From: Lentisphaerota bacterium
GTDB lineage: Bacteria; Verrucomicrobiota; Lentisphaeria; Oligosphaerales; Oligosphaeraceae
Assembly: GCA_012800565.1 (NCBI GenBank)
Contig: JAAZIZ010000015.1
Coordinates: 1 to 31,358 of the forward strand
Direction of reading: 5' to 3'
DNA length: 31,358 nt
Below are positions 1-7,750 of the stretch, one piece after another (positions within the stretch are counted from its first letter, which is position 1; the number at the start of each line of letters is the position of its first letter). A program made the position numbers and the translations under genes. The notes under the pieces are model-generated. The model was not told the DNA's origin and searched no databases. It worked only from the letters and a program-made list of their open reading frames with translations.

Positions 1-749
1 CGGAAGAACTCTTTAGAGACCAGCTCCTCGCGATAGATTTGCTGTCGGTTGATGACCTGCCAGCCGGCTTCTGCGACCTTGGCCCGTTCGACCCAGACTA
101 CATCCAGGCTGTGGATGGTGCCTTTCAGGCGGTCGCCGCTTTCAGCCAGGGCCACTCCCAGACGCATCTGCTGCATCAGCACCCCTGCCCTGCCCTCGCT
201 GACCTCAATGCGCTCAATGCGCTTATGGTCGAAGAATCCCTCCCAGCCGCCGATGCGGTCATCGCGCAGCCCAAGACTCCGCCGGATTTCCTCCTGGAAT
301 CCGGCGACTTCGGTTTCGGTCAGAGTCTCATCCCGGCCGAGTTTATGCAGTGCAGTTCCCTCGTAGAAGGACATGCTGGAGGGGTCTATCACGAACAGAT
401 CGTAGAAATCGGGGGTGAGGTTGCGGAACAGCGCAGTAGTGCCGTTATCAGACAGCTCCGCCAGTCGCGGTTTATATGTCTCGCGTTCGGCTTCGACGCT
501 GCCGTCGCGGCTTTTGCGGTCCTTGCGGAACCGGCGTCCATACGCAACGACCACCCGATGCGGTCCAGGACTGGTGAAGATAACCTTCAGAGCTCCCTCA
601 GCCGGTGGCAGTTTCTGCACATTGGCATAGAGATATTCCCCCACCGGTACCTTGTCATCAACCACGCCGGAAGATGGGGCGGGGGCATCCGCTGCCGAAA
701 GCAATCCGGTAACGCCCAGCAGCAGGCAGCACAGCAAAATATTCTTCAT
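1..749 (-). CDS. Secreted protein of unknown function, 3' end cut by the window edge
   Basis: The minus strand is open from an ATG at 749 to the window edge (249 visible codons), so the C-terminus is missing. The N-terminus (MKNILLCCLLLGVTGLLSA) is a clear Sec signal peptide with a cleavage site near residue 19-20. The mature part starts with a short Ala/Pro/Ser linker, then a mixed alpha/beta region; no family is recognised. Start choice: AGGAGG lies 8 nt upstream of the ATG, and the ATG overlaps the stop of the upstream TPR gene as ATGA. The two are therefore almost certainly cotranscribed and translationally coupled, and probably act together in the periplasm or cell envelope. An overlapping plus-strand reading frame of similar length (39-785) is judged a shadow because it has no ribosome site and no signal peptide. 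Confidence 0.8.
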   Translation of the reverse strand, partial: MKNILLCCLLLGVTGLLSAADAPAPSSGVVDDKVPVGEYLYANVQKLPPAEGALKVIFTSPGPHRVVVAYGRRFRKDRKSRDGSVEAERETYKPRLAELSDNGTTALFRNLTPDFYDLFVIDPSSMSFYEGTALHKLGRDETLTETEVAGFQEEIRRSLGLRDDRIGGWEGFFDHKRIERIEVSEGRAGVLMQQMRLGVALAESGDRLKGTIHSLDVVWVERAKVAEAGWQVINRQQIYREELVSKEFF

Positions 750-2794
750 GGCAGTTTCCTCCTGGCTTTTTCCGCCACCGGATGATTCGGGTACTCGCTG
801 GAGACCTTGCGGTAGAGCTCCTCGGCTTTGGCGGCATTCCCGGCCTGGGCATAGACCTCAGCCCGGGCAAATTCTACTTCCGGCAGGTTGGGCAGGAGCG
901 GTTCGAAGAGGATTGCTCCCTCCAGCTCGCCCAGTGCGCCCGACAGCCAGCCGCGCTTCTGCAGGATTCTGGCCCGCAGCAGGCTGAAACGGCCGTTGCC
1001 ACGGCTGCCGGGATCAATCTGGCCAAACTGCCGCAACAACGCGGCGGCCTCAATCAGCTGCATCTTCGCCAGAGGGATATCTTCAGCCAGCAGATTCTCA
1101 ATACGCTCCTGCAGAGCATTGCCGCGTACGGCGGCGACCCGTTGTCCTGAGCCATACTCCTTGCCTTCCAGCAGTGCATTGTAGAAACGACCGGCACCGG
1201 CCACATCGCCCTGCTGCAGCGCCAGGTCAAAGCGGCAAGCGGTCAGCAGCCGCTCACCGGCCCGGCCGACGGAACGGCTGTATTGATTCAGCCAGCGTTC
1301 GGCCTGGCGGTAGTCCCGCAAGCGAAACAGCGCAAAATCCAGCGCCTCGACCAGGACCTCCAGCCGCTCCATCCGCTCCTGCTTCATCTCCAGCAGTTTT
1401 TGAAAAGCTGCGAGAGCTTTTTCCGGCCGGTCCTGGGCAGAAGCACGAGCCAAGGCAGTCAGAGCCAGCCGTTCTGCGGCAGGGCTGAGCCGGCGGAGCT
1501 TCAGCAACGCCTCGCAGACTGGAATTTGCTCCGGGCAGAGCGGCCGCAGCTGCAGGAAAGACAGGCAACTCAACAAGAATTCCTGATCGCTGACCTTCTG
1601 AAAATCCATCCCGGACAGGATGTTAAAGAAATAGTCATAATCCTCATCCTTATGATGCAGCCGCCGCTGAGGCGGGGCAAATTCCGGAAAATCGATCCGT
1701 CCGGAGGCTTCTTCACGTCTGATTGTGACAGTCAGGGGGCAGCTTTTGAGAGTAGCGAAGAGCCGGCGGATGCTGTTTCCCTGCATTTTGATACCATCAG
1801 CGAAAGTAAACACCGCCTCTTGCTTGCTGGAGGTCGCAATCTCCGTCTCAGTGAAAGTGATTTCGTCAAGATTGAGATAGGACAGATGGCGGTAATGGAA
1901 AGCCGGATTGGCGGCATCACGGTGTTTGGCCTCTACCTTATCCAGAACCGGTGCCTTGCCCCGAGGCAGGAAATCTTCCAAGGTCACCGCTCTGACCTGA
2001 TTGCCGCCGGGAAGCTTGCCCAGCGCCAGAACGAAAGCTCCGGAAAAATTCACTCCCAGCAACTCCAAATCGCTCATCCCGGCCGGGAAAGACAGTGTTT
2101 TTTTGAATTCTCCGCGCAGACTGTTATGGACGAAATTCTGTCCCGGGCGTTCAATCTCAAGCTCTCCATTCAGGAGCAGAAAGCCCGAGTCATCGGCTGC
2201 CACGAACCAATCCTGTTTCATGGCCTCAGAACGATGAATGAAACCGCGCAGTTTCAGCAGAAAACGGTCAGCTGAGGTAACCGGGTTGCAGACCTGAGCG
2301 AATTCCGTGACTGGAAACAGCGCCAGCTGCGGTGCTTTCTCCCATAATGCCTGCACTTGCTGGAAATTCTCGCCCGGGCCCTCAGGCAGCGGGCGCAGCT
2401 CGGCCAGCACGCCGGTCCAGCGGGTGATATTGGCTTGCGCGGCATTCTGTCCGGAAGCGAAGTAGGCCAGAATACGCTTCGTGTTGGCTTCCGGACGGCA
2501 GAGCAGCACCGCGCAGTTATGCCGGCCCGGCCCCAGGGAACGGGAAAAAATCAGCCGTCCGCGCTCGTCATAGCAGACTACATCCCGACCGTCGGGCTTG
2601 CCCAGTCCGCAGACCGGTACTTCCAGGATTATGCCGCAGTCATCGGGCAGTGCGGTGCCGCTGTAAGAATAATTGGCCCGGAATTTCGAGGCGCTGTGGT
2701 GCCACGGAATGCGCTGCGATTGCGAGAAGCAGAACTGAATAGTCAGCGCAGTCAGCCAGGCCAGCAGCAGCGAGACGGGAATTCTGGGGCTCAT
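746..2794 (-). CDS. Secreted TPR-repeat protein with PA14-like N-terminal region
   Basis: 682 aa from the ATG at 2794. The N-terminus (MSPRIPVSLLLAWLTALTIQ) is a signal peptide or membrane anchor, so the protein is exported. The first ~330 residues look beta-rich, with a PA14-like stretch around residue 200 (AADDSGFLLLNGEL). The second half is helical, with A/L/Y patterns of tetratricopeptide repeats; the clearest is the last ~60 residues (EVYAQAGNAAKAEELYRKV). TPRs scaffold protein-protein contacts, so a structural or complex-assembly role in the envelope is inferred. A GTG at 2815 would add 7 residues; the ATG is preferred because AAAGGA lies about 11 nt before it and the signal peptide begins there. 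The stop overlaps the next gene (ATGA), indicating a coupled pair. Specific function unknown. Confidence 0.8.
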   Translation of the reverse strand: MSPRIPVSLLLAWLTALTIQFCFSQSQRIPWHHSASKFRANYSYSGTALPDDCGIILEVPVCGLGKPDGRDVVCYDERGRLIFSRSLGPGRHNCAVLLCRPEANTKRILAYFASGQNAAQANITRWTGVLAELRPLPEGPGENFQQVQALWEKAPQLALFPVTEFAQVCNPVTSADRFLLKLRGFIHRSEAMKQDWFVAADDSGFLLLNGELEIERPGQNFVHNSLRGEFKKTLSFPAGMSDLELLGVNFSGAFVLALGKLPGGNQVRAVTLEDFLPRGKAPVLDKVEAKHRDAANPAFHYRHLSYLNLDEITFTETEIATSSKQEAVFTFADGIKMQGNSIRRLFATLKSCPLTVTIRREEASGRIDFPEFAPPQRRLHHKDEDYDYFFNILSGMDFQKVSDQEFLLSCLSFLQLRPLCPEQIPVCEALLKLRRLSPAAERLALTALARASAQDRPEKALAAFQKLLEMKQERMERLEVLVEALDFALFRLRDYRQAERWLNQYSRSVGRAGERLLTACRFDLALQQGDVAGAGRFYNALLEGKEYGSGQRVAAVRGNALQERIENLLAEDIPLAKMQLIEAAALLRQFGQIDPGSRGNGRFSLLRARILQKRGWLSGALGELEGAILFEPLLPNLPEVEFARAEVYAQAGNAAKAEELYRKVSSEYPNHPVAEKARRKLP

Positions 2795-3210
2795 CTTCAG
2801 GTTGTTCCTTTGCACAATATGACCGGCGAAGACTTAACCAGAGCCTGCCGGGGAGCTATCCCCGCAAGACCGGCTAATTCCAATTGCGGTTACTATAACG
2901 CTTTTTTGTTTTTTTTCTTATTCGACTACCAAAAAAGCCTAATGCGGTTATGTTATAGCGTATGTGATCAGTCTCCTGTAGCACCTTGAGGTGCCATGAT
3001 TTTTGGAGCCATCTTACCATAAACCCCTTGGCGTCCTTGGCAGTTCAATAAATGAGGAACTAACCGCCAAGGACGCCAAGAGCGCCAAGGATGGGGGCGG
3101 TTATTATGGATGTAATGCTTCTCAGGTAACAAACATGCTTTGTATCCACTGACCAGCAAAAACCGGACGCGCGATTTTTTCTCCTGCGTCACATTCCACC
3201 TTTTCAGGTC
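2795..3210. other. Intergenic spacer with palindromic repeats
   Basis: No credible gene. It is the divergent promoter space between the TPR gene (minus) and mutM (plus). Content includes an AT-rich stretch with GCTTTTTTG at 2900-2908 matched by its complement CAAAAAAGC at 2930-2938. The motif TGCGGTTA occurs at 2884-2891 and 2943-2950. A short palindrome GCACCTTGAGGTGC lies at 2981-2994, and the larger inverted/tandem repeat at 3027-3091 is listed separately. No convincing sigma-70 promoter could be assigned. Confidence 0.6.
3027..3091. repeat. 15-bp inverted repeat overlapping a triple 9-bp tandem repeat
   Basis: CTTGGCGTCCTTGGC (3027-3041) is exactly complementary to GCCAAGGACGCCAAG (3066-3080), with AGTTC/GAACT extending the stem after a small bulge. 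The right arm runs on as three 9-bp units, CGCCAAGGA, CGCCAAGAG and CGCCAAGGA (3065-3091). The transcript could form a long hairpin. This CCAAGGACG-type repeat resembles short extragenic palindromes scattered in many environmental bacterial genomes (recollection, not checked). A T-rich tract does not follow closely, so it is not a clear terminator. Confidence 0.8.
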
Positions 3211-4041
3211 ATGCCAGAACTACCGGAAGTAACTACCATCTGCCGCAGTCTGGACCGTCAACTGCGCGGTCAGGTCATCACCGCTGCCGCCAGCAGCGGC
3301 CGGTTGCGGGTTGATGTTGACAGCGTTCATTTGCAGCGTTTCTGCGCAGGAAAGTGCATTTCAGCAGTGACCCGGCGGGCCAAGTATCTGCTGGTGGTTT
3401 TCACGGACCACTCCGGGCTGATTCTGCATCTGGGCATGACCGGTTACTTTGTGATCACCCCTGACGACCAGCAGACTCTGCCTTATGAGCGGGCGCACTT
3501 CCTGCTGGCTGACGGGCGCCGCTGGCGCTTCTGCGATATCCGCTGCTTCGGTTCGCTGCAGCTCTGCCACGAAGACATACAGTCCTGCACCCATCCGACC
3601 CTGGTCAATCTCGGCCTGGAACCGCTGACCAAGGCTTTCAACGGCAGCAGCATGCACCGCCTCAGCCGGAATTCCCGTACGCCGGTCAAGACTTGGCTGA
3701 TGGACCAGCGCAATGTGGTCGGTGTCGGCAACATTTATGCCAATGAAGCGCTGTTCCGGGCTGGCATCCACCCTGCCACCCCGGCTCGGAGATTGGGCCT
3801 GCAGCGCTGCCGGCAACTGGCGGCAGCGGTTAAAACAGTCCTGCAAGAAGCCATCGCTGCAGGCGGCACCACCATCAGCGATTACCGCGATGTCGATGGC
3901 AGCGAGGGACATTTCAGCACTGCGCTGGAGGTCTATGGGCGGGCCGGTGAGCCCTGCCCCCGCTGCGGAGCAACCATTGAGCGCCTGCTTCAAGGTGGCC
4001 GGGCGGCATTCTTCTGCCCACGTTGCCAGCCGCGACGCTGA
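3211..4041 (+). CDS. mutM: Formamidopyrimidine-DNA glycosylase
   Basis: 276 aa, the usual family length. Fpg/MutM is a bifunctional base-excision repair enzyme: it removes 8-oxoguanine and formamidopyrimidines and cuts the abasic site by beta,delta-elimination. The N-terminus MPELPEV carries the catalytic Pro (residue 2 before Met removal) and Glu3. Lys58 (RRAKYLL) is the conserved phosphate-binding lysine. Met76 (HLGMTG) and Arg111/Phe113 (DIRCFG) are the base-gap filling residues; Cys112 sits between the last two. Asn174 lies in VGVGNIYANEALF of the H2TH region. The C-terminal zinc finger uses Cys249, Cys252, Cys269 and Cys272, with Arg264 in the hairpin. All key residues are present. The next gene begins 8 nt after the stop. 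Confidence 0.97.
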   Translation: MPELPEVTTICRSLDRQLRGQVITAAASSGRLRVDVDSVHLQRFCAGKCISAVTRRAKYLLVVFTDHSGLILHLGMTGYFVITPDDQQTLPYERAHFLLADGRRWRFCDIRCFGSLQLCHEDIQSCTHPTLVNLGLEPLTKAFNGSSMHRLSRNSRTPVKTWLMDQRNVVGVGNIYANEALFRAGIHPATPARRLGLQRCRQLAAAVKTVLQEAIAAGGTTISDYRDVDGSEGHFSTALEVYGRAGEPCPRCGATIERLLQGGRAAFFCPRCQPRR

Positions 4042-4049
4042 GGAAAGAC

Positions 4050-4352
4050 ATGAATGACCCATTACAAACTCTGCAGCAAGCATTGCAGGAAGCCACGCTG
4101 ACCGGAATGCCATTCGGGAAATACGGCCCGCAGAACTACCCGCCCCATGGCGTGCCTCTGTCTGACCTGCCTTTCGAATATCTGCAGTGGTTCCAGCAGC
4201 GAGGATTTCCGTCCGGACGACTGGGAGAGCTGCTGGAATTAGTCCTGCGCATCAAGCGGGACGGCGCAGAAGAGGTCTTCTCAGCCCTGCGGGGCGGCCA
4301 GCAGCCTCACAATCTGCGCCAGCCGCGGCGCCGGAAGTGGGAGTTCCAATGA
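4050..4352 (+). CDS. DUF3820 family small protein
   Basis: 100 aa from the ATG at 4050, preceded by GAGGAAAG that overlaps the end of mutM. An in-frame upstream start at 4023 lies inside mutM and is less likely. The central motif, MPFGKYGP...LSDLPFEYLQWF...GFPSGRLGELLELV, matches the DUF3820 signature (MPFGKYKG, LPxxYLxWF, G.LG). Members are short, probably cytoplasmic, and have no established biochemical role; annotations as a quorum-sensing-regulated virulence factor are by distant similarity only. The C-terminus is very basic (RQPRRRKWEFQ), which could contact nucleic acid (inference). The 8-nt spacing suggests cotranscription with mutM. Confidence 0.85.
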   Translation: MNDPLQTLQQALQEATLTGMPFGKYGPQNYPPHGVPLSDLPFEYLQWFQQRGFPSGRLGELLELVLRIKRDGAEEVFSALRGGQQPHNLRQPRRRKWEFQ

Positions 4353-4483
4353 GAGTGAAAGGCCAGCCGTGAGGAGATTGGCGAGGCTACTGACAAGCAT
4401 TTTTCTATCCGTCCGCGGATGGTTTTCGATAATACCACCGCTGTTCTGCCTCCAGTGACAACCAATAAGAGAAAGGAAATGCC

Positions 4484-4948
4484 ATGAACTGTCCAAAATG
4501 TGGAGCACAAATTCCCGACAACAGCAGCATCTGCCCGCAATGTCAGGCCAACATCGCCAACGGCGCTGCCCAAGCTGACGCCGCCCCGAGTGGTGCTGCC
4601 CCGACCAGTGCTTATCCTGAAAATTTTACCGGCCATATCAAGGCTCTGTTCGGTCCGGCTGCCCTGCCCCCACCCAGTCCGGCCATTGAGGCACTGCGGA
4701 ATACACCGCCCAAAAGCCACATCGTCTTTATCATCCTGGCAATCTTTTTAGGCGCTCTGGGCATACACAACTTCTATGCCGGGTACAGCGACCGCGGGAA
4801 AACGGAACTGATAGTCTGGGCAATTGTGCTGGTAGCATCCATCATCAGTTGTGGTATCCTGAGCATCCTGAGCATAGTATGCCTGATATATGTGATTGTT
4901 GATATCATCTATATCAAGCAGGATGCGGCTGGAAGACCTTTCGTGTAA
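4484..4948 (+). CDS. TM2 domain membrane protein with N-terminal zinc ribbon
   Basis: 154 aa. Residues 1-23 form a zinc ribbon with two CxxC knuckles (MNCPKCGAQIPDNSSICPQC), the style common at the N-terminus of small bacterial membrane proteins. An Ala/Pro/Ser linker follows. From about residue 78 there are two hydrophobic helices joined by a turn containing GALGIHNFYAGYSDRGKTEL, the hallmark of the TM2 domain (LGxxGxHxFYxG). It should sit in the inner membrane with the ribbon in the cytoplasm. Function in bacteria is unknown. Start supported by AAAGGA 7 nt before the ATG. The 131-bp gap to the DUF3820 gene holds only a short ATCCG-TCCG-CGGAT hairpin (4407-4420). Confidence 0.9.
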   Translation: MNCPKCGAQIPDNSSICPQCQANIANGAAQADAAPSGAAPTSAYPENFTGHIKALFGPAALPPPSPAIEALRNTPPKSHIVFIILAIFLGALGIHNFYAGYSDRGKTELIVWAIVLVASIISCGILSILSIVCLIYVIVDIIYIKQDAAGRPFV

Positions 4949-5018
4949 AAGAAACATAACACGCCTCCCGGTTCTCCGGAAAGCGCAATACTACCGGAGT
5001 TCCCGGCACTAAAAGAAA

Positions 5019-5049
5019 CGCCCCGGCCTGCGAGATGCAGGTCGGGGCG
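5019..5049 (-). terminator. Intrinsic terminator of pckG
   Basis: The arms CGCCCCGGCCTGC (5019-5031) and GCAGGTCGGGGCG (5037-5049) pair over 13 bp with one G/T position and a 5-nt loop. On the minus strand the hairpin is followed directly by TTTCTTTT (complement of 5011-5018), the U-rich tract of a Rho-independent terminator for pckG. It also faces the TM2 gene from the other side and may stop that transcript less efficiently. Confidence 0.8.
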
Positions 5050-5065
5050 TACTGTTTTGCGAGAC

Positions 5066-5095
5066 GTGTCAGCCGACTGCTGGGCCGGCTGACAC
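5066..5095 (-). repeat. Perfect 10-bp hairpin just after pckG
   Basis: GTGTCAGCCG (5066-5075) and CGGCTGACAC (5086-5095) are perfect inverted repeats separated by 10 nt, beginning 20 nt past the pckG stop. There is no U tract, so it is probably not itself a terminator. It may protect the 3' end of the mRNA or act together with the terminator at 5019-5049. Confidence 0.65.
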
Positions 5096-5114
5096 TGCGT
5101 ATCGGTTCAGAGCA

Positions 5115-6905
5115 TCAGCCCAGGCGTTTCTTCAAGGCCTCAAGCTGCTTATGCAGTTCGGCCGGGAGGCGGTCGCCGAACTTGGCGAAATGGTCTTCTA
5201 TTTGCGGGAGAAGCGCTTTCCAGCCTTCAGTATCCACACCGAGCAGCAAGGCCTGGTCTTCGGCCGGAACCTTGAGTCCCTTGAGGTCCAAAGAGCCCTC
5301 GGCCGGGAGATTCCCGATTGCGGTCTGTTTGCAGGCGGCTGTGCCTTCGCAGCGCTCGAAAATCCATTTCAGCACGCGGCTGTTTTCGCCGTATCCTGGC
5401 CACAGCCACTTACCGTCATCATTCTTGCGGAACCAATTGACGTAATAGATTTTGGGCAGTTTGGCACCCTTGTAGGCACCGATTTTCAGCCAGTGCTTGA
5501 AGTAATCGCCCATGTTATAGCCACAGAAAGGCAGCATCGCGAACGGGTCAAAGCGCAATTGTCCCAGGACGCCGACCGCAGCAGCAGTCATTTCCGAAGC
5601 CATGGTAGCGCCCATAAACACGCCGTGTTCCCAGTCGAGCGCTTCGTTGACCAGCGGAACCACCGTCTTGCGCCGGCCACCGAACAGGAAAGCGCTGATT
5701 GGCACACCTTTGGGGTCTTCCCATTCCGGAGCGATGACCGGGCACTGCGCGGCCGGGGTGGTGAAACGTGCATTCGGATGGGCGGCTTTGCGTCCGCAGC
5801 CTTTGCTCCAGGGGCGGCGCAGCCAGTCGATCAGGAATTCCGGATTCGCGTCGTGGTCTTCCCACCAGACCTTGCCGTCAATAGTGATGGCGGCGTTGGT
5901 GAAAATAGAGTTGCCGCGGTTAACGGTGCGCATGGCATTGGGGTTGGAATGCATGGAGGTGCCAGGAGCCACGCCAAAAAAGCCGTTCTCTGGATTGATG
6001 GCGTAGAGCTGTCCGTCCTCACCGAATTTCATCCAGGCGATATCATCGCCGATGGTCTCGACTTTCCAGCCCGGGATGGTGGGCTCCATCATAGCCAGAT
6101 TGGTCTTGCCGCAGGCGCTCGGGAAAGCTGCGGCGATGTATCTGACCACACCGGCGGGGTTGGTCAGTTTCAGAATCAGCATGTGCTCAGCCAACCAGCC
6201 CTCATCCCTGGCCTGCACCGAGGCGATACGCAACGCAAAGCATTTTTTGCCCAGCAGAGCATTGCCGCCGTATCCGGAGCCAAAAGAGATAATCTCGCGG
6301 GTTTCCGGGAAATGGGTGATGTATTTATTGTCCATGGGTGCGCAGGGCCAGGGGACATCCGCCTGCCCATCAGCCAGAGGTGCGCCGACTGAATGCACGC
6401 ATTTGACGAATTCGGCACCCTTGTCGATCTTGTTGAAGACTTCCAGTCCGACCCTGGTCATGATGCACATATTGATTACAACATAAGCACTGTCGGTGAT
6501 CTCGATGCCGTATTTGGCGATCGGGGATTCGATGGGGCCCATGCTGAAAGGGATGATATACAGGGTGCGGCCCTTCATGGCACCCTTGAACAGCTGATTG
6601 AACTCCGCTTTCATCTCGACCGGGTCTTTCCAGTTGTTGGTCGGACCGGCATCTTCCTTTTTCCGGGAGCAGATGTAGGTGCGGCCCTCAACCCGGGCCA
6701 CGTCACCGGGGTCTGAACGCACAAAATAAGAGTTTACGGGCTCATCCAGTTTAATAAAAGAACCGGCCTTGACCATCTGATTGGCCAGGTCGTCGTATTG
6801 CGCCTGAGAACCGTCACAAATCATGACGTTGTCCGGTGTGCACAGATCAATCCAGGTCTGCAACCAGGCTTTCAGCGTCGGGTTCTTGATGTCGCTCAAC
6901 TGCAT
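5115..6905 (-). CDS. pckG: Phosphoenolpyruvate carboxykinase (GTP)
   Basis: 596 aa, the typical length of the GTP-dependent class. It converts oxaloacetate plus GTP to phosphoenolpyruvate, CO2 and GDP, the entry step of gluconeogenesis, in the cytoplasm. Visible motifs: substrate site GYGGNALLGKKC (211-222), P-loop SACGKTN (263-269) with the reactive Cys265, kinase-2 metal site GDDIAW (286-291), NPENGFFGVAPG (304-315), GGRRK (409-413) and FRKNDDGKWLWPGYGENSR (492-510). All expected active-site segments are intact. Start: two ATGs lie 6 nt apart (6911 and 6905). AAGGA is 8 nt from the second but only 2 nt from the first, so 6905 is preferred; a longer form from 6968 lacks family similarity. 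Transcribed alone, with its own terminator. Confidence 0.97.
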   Translation of the reverse strand: MQLSDIKNPTLKAWLQTWIDLCTPDNVMICDGSQAQYDDLANQMVKAGSFIKLDEPVNSYFVRSDPGDVARVEGRTYICSRKKEDAGPTNNWKDPVEMKAEFNQLFKGAMKGRTLYIIPFSMGPIESPIAKYGIEITDSAYVVINMCIMTRVGLEVFNKIDKGAEFVKCVHSVGAPLADGQADVPWPCAPMDNKYITHFPETREIISFGSGYGGNALLGKKCFALRIASVQARDEGWLAEHMLILKLTNPAGVVRYIAAAFPSACGKTNLAMMEPTIPGWKVETIGDDIAWMKFGEDGQLYAINPENGFFGVAPGTSMHSNPNAMRTVNRGNSIFTNAAITIDGKVWWEDHDANPEFLIDWLRRPWSKGCGRKAAHPNARFTTPAAQCPVIAPEWEDPKGVPISAFLFGGRRKTVVPLVNEALDWEHGVFMGATMASEMTAAAVGVLGQLRFDPFAMLPFCGYNMGDYFKHWLKIGAYKGAKLPKIYYVNWFRKNDDGKWLWPGYGENSRVLKWIFERCEGTAACKQTAIGNLPAEGSLDLKGLKVPAEDQALLLGVDTEGWKALLPQIEDHFAKFGDRLPAELHKQLEALKKRLG

Positions 6906-6938
6906 GTTCATGTTCCTTCTTGGTTTCGAATGACTATG

Positions 6939-6953
6939 GCCGGCATTGCCGGC
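6939..6953 (-). promoter_or_regulatory. Palindrome in the pckG leader
   Basis: GCCGGC-ATT-GCCGGC is a 6-bp inverted repeat with a 3-bp centre, about 33 nt upstream of the pckG start and outside any gene. It could be a small leader hairpin or an operator half-site pair. An AT-rich stretch (6962-6985) just upstream could hold the promoter, but no clear -35/-10 pair is assigned. Confidence 0.35.
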
Positions 6954-7298
6954 AGATCGCAAATACAAATACTAAATATAATGCATTATTCTTGAAATTG
7001 AAGCACGTCATCCCAGAATAGCATAAATTGACGAAAAAAAGATAATGGGACAATGAGATGTGCGATTTTAGCTTACCAGTCCCATTGTCCTATCCTATTG
7101 CTGCCGCCGGCGGGATACATAAACTAACCCCGGGACCGCCGCCCCCAAACTCCTCCCGCGCCGGAGGCGCGGTACACAGGTGCAGTCGTTCCGGTCAGTG
7201 ATGCCCTCTCATTGCCAAGTCACTGCCAGCGGTCGAGCAATCGACTGGACAAAGAATTTTGCCTTTAAGTCAGGAGCATTGGTCCCATTGTCCTATTC

Positions 7299-7334
7299 AT
7301 ACGTCCCATACGTCCCATACGTCCCATACGTCCC
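7299..7334. repeat. Four perfect 9-bp tandem repeats (ATACGTCCC)
   Basis: ATACGTCCC is repeated four times without error (7299-7307, 7308-7316, 7317-7325, 7326-7334). It directly follows the GTCCCATTGTCCTAT repeat copy at 7282-7296, so the shared GTCCCAT core recurs across this spacer. As a multiple of three it reads Tyr-Val-Pro in one frame, but no gene is supported. It is likely a slippage-prone, variable-number locus. Confidence 0.9.
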
Positions 7335-7469
7335 CTGCATTACCACTTTAACCCTGCTCTTCTGCATACCTGGTTATGAAGAAAAAACTGCAAAATCTAT
7401 AGAGTAATGCTTTCGGAATTGATTTTTTCCTAGCGGGGATTATCTTTTGCCTGCGGTCTGCCACCGGCC

Positions 7470-7682
7470 TATGCCTGGTTGGATACTGGTATCCAGGACG
7501 GCCTGCTCGACGCCGGGAACTTCATCCGCACCATTGAGAAACGGCAGGGACTGCAAATCGCCTGCCTGGAGGAAATCGCTTACAACCATGGCTGGCTGGA
7601 CGCCGAATCCATCCGCCGCAGCATGCAACCGATGGGCAAAACCGACTACGCACAATACTTGTTCCGGAGCATCGGGCAGTGA
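7470..7682 (+). pseudogene. rfbA: C-terminal remnant of glucose-1-phosphate thymidylyltransferase (RfbA)
   Basis: The 70 in-frame codons before the TGA at 7680-7682 match the C-terminal end of RfbA/RmlA, which makes dTDP-glucose for dTDP-rhamnose synthesis. Recognisable blocks are AYAWLDTG, FIRTIEKRQGLQIACLEEIA (the dimer-interface segment), YNHGWLDAE and a YAQYLFR end. Intact RfbA is about 290 aa, so roughly the first three quarters, including the nucleotide-binding N-terminus and catalytic Asp, are absent. Similarity stops abruptly near 7470, and the frame closes at TAG 7431. No internal stop or frameshift is visible in the surviving piece, which points to a recent truncation or recombination. 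No other rhamnose-pathway gene is nearby. A translated fragment from TTG 7479 is conceivable but has no clear ribosome site. Confidence 0.85.
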
Positions 7683-7750
7683 CTTGCACTCCGCGAGCAG
7701 TGATCGAATCCTGGCCAAAATTATCTTATTAAACACAGGAGGTGACCGCA

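Larger units (their letters stand above)
6912..7469. other. Intergenic region, repeat-rich, no intact gene
   Basis: Between pckG (minus) and the rfbA remnant (plus). It holds the pckG leader and promoter, an exact 15-bp direct repeat GTCCCATTGTCCTAT at 7079-7093 and 7282-7296, a related inverted copy (ATGGGACAATG, about 7045-7055), a GCGCC-GGAG-GCGC hairpin near 7157-7168 and the 9-bp tandem array at 7299-7334. A 75-codon frame over the array (7180-7407) is not considered a gene. A TAG at 7431 closes the frame leading into the rfbA tail. Confidence 0.6.

Noticed and set aside
39..785. 248-codon plus-strand frame at the left edge
   Set aside because: The minus strand there encodes a coupled secreted protein with signal peptide and strong ribosome site, open through the edge.
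1283..2275. 330-codon plus-strand frame opposite the TPR gene
   Set aside because: The minus-strand protein has a signal peptide, TPR pattern and coupled downstream gene; the plus frame has none of these.
5151..6392. 413-codon plus-strand frame opposite pckG
   Set aside because: Antisense shadow of the conserved carboxykinase; no start signal or domain.
7180..7407. Small frame reading Tyr-Val-Pro repeats
   Set aside because: Produced by the 9-bp tandem array; no ribosome site and nothing recognisable outside the repeat.
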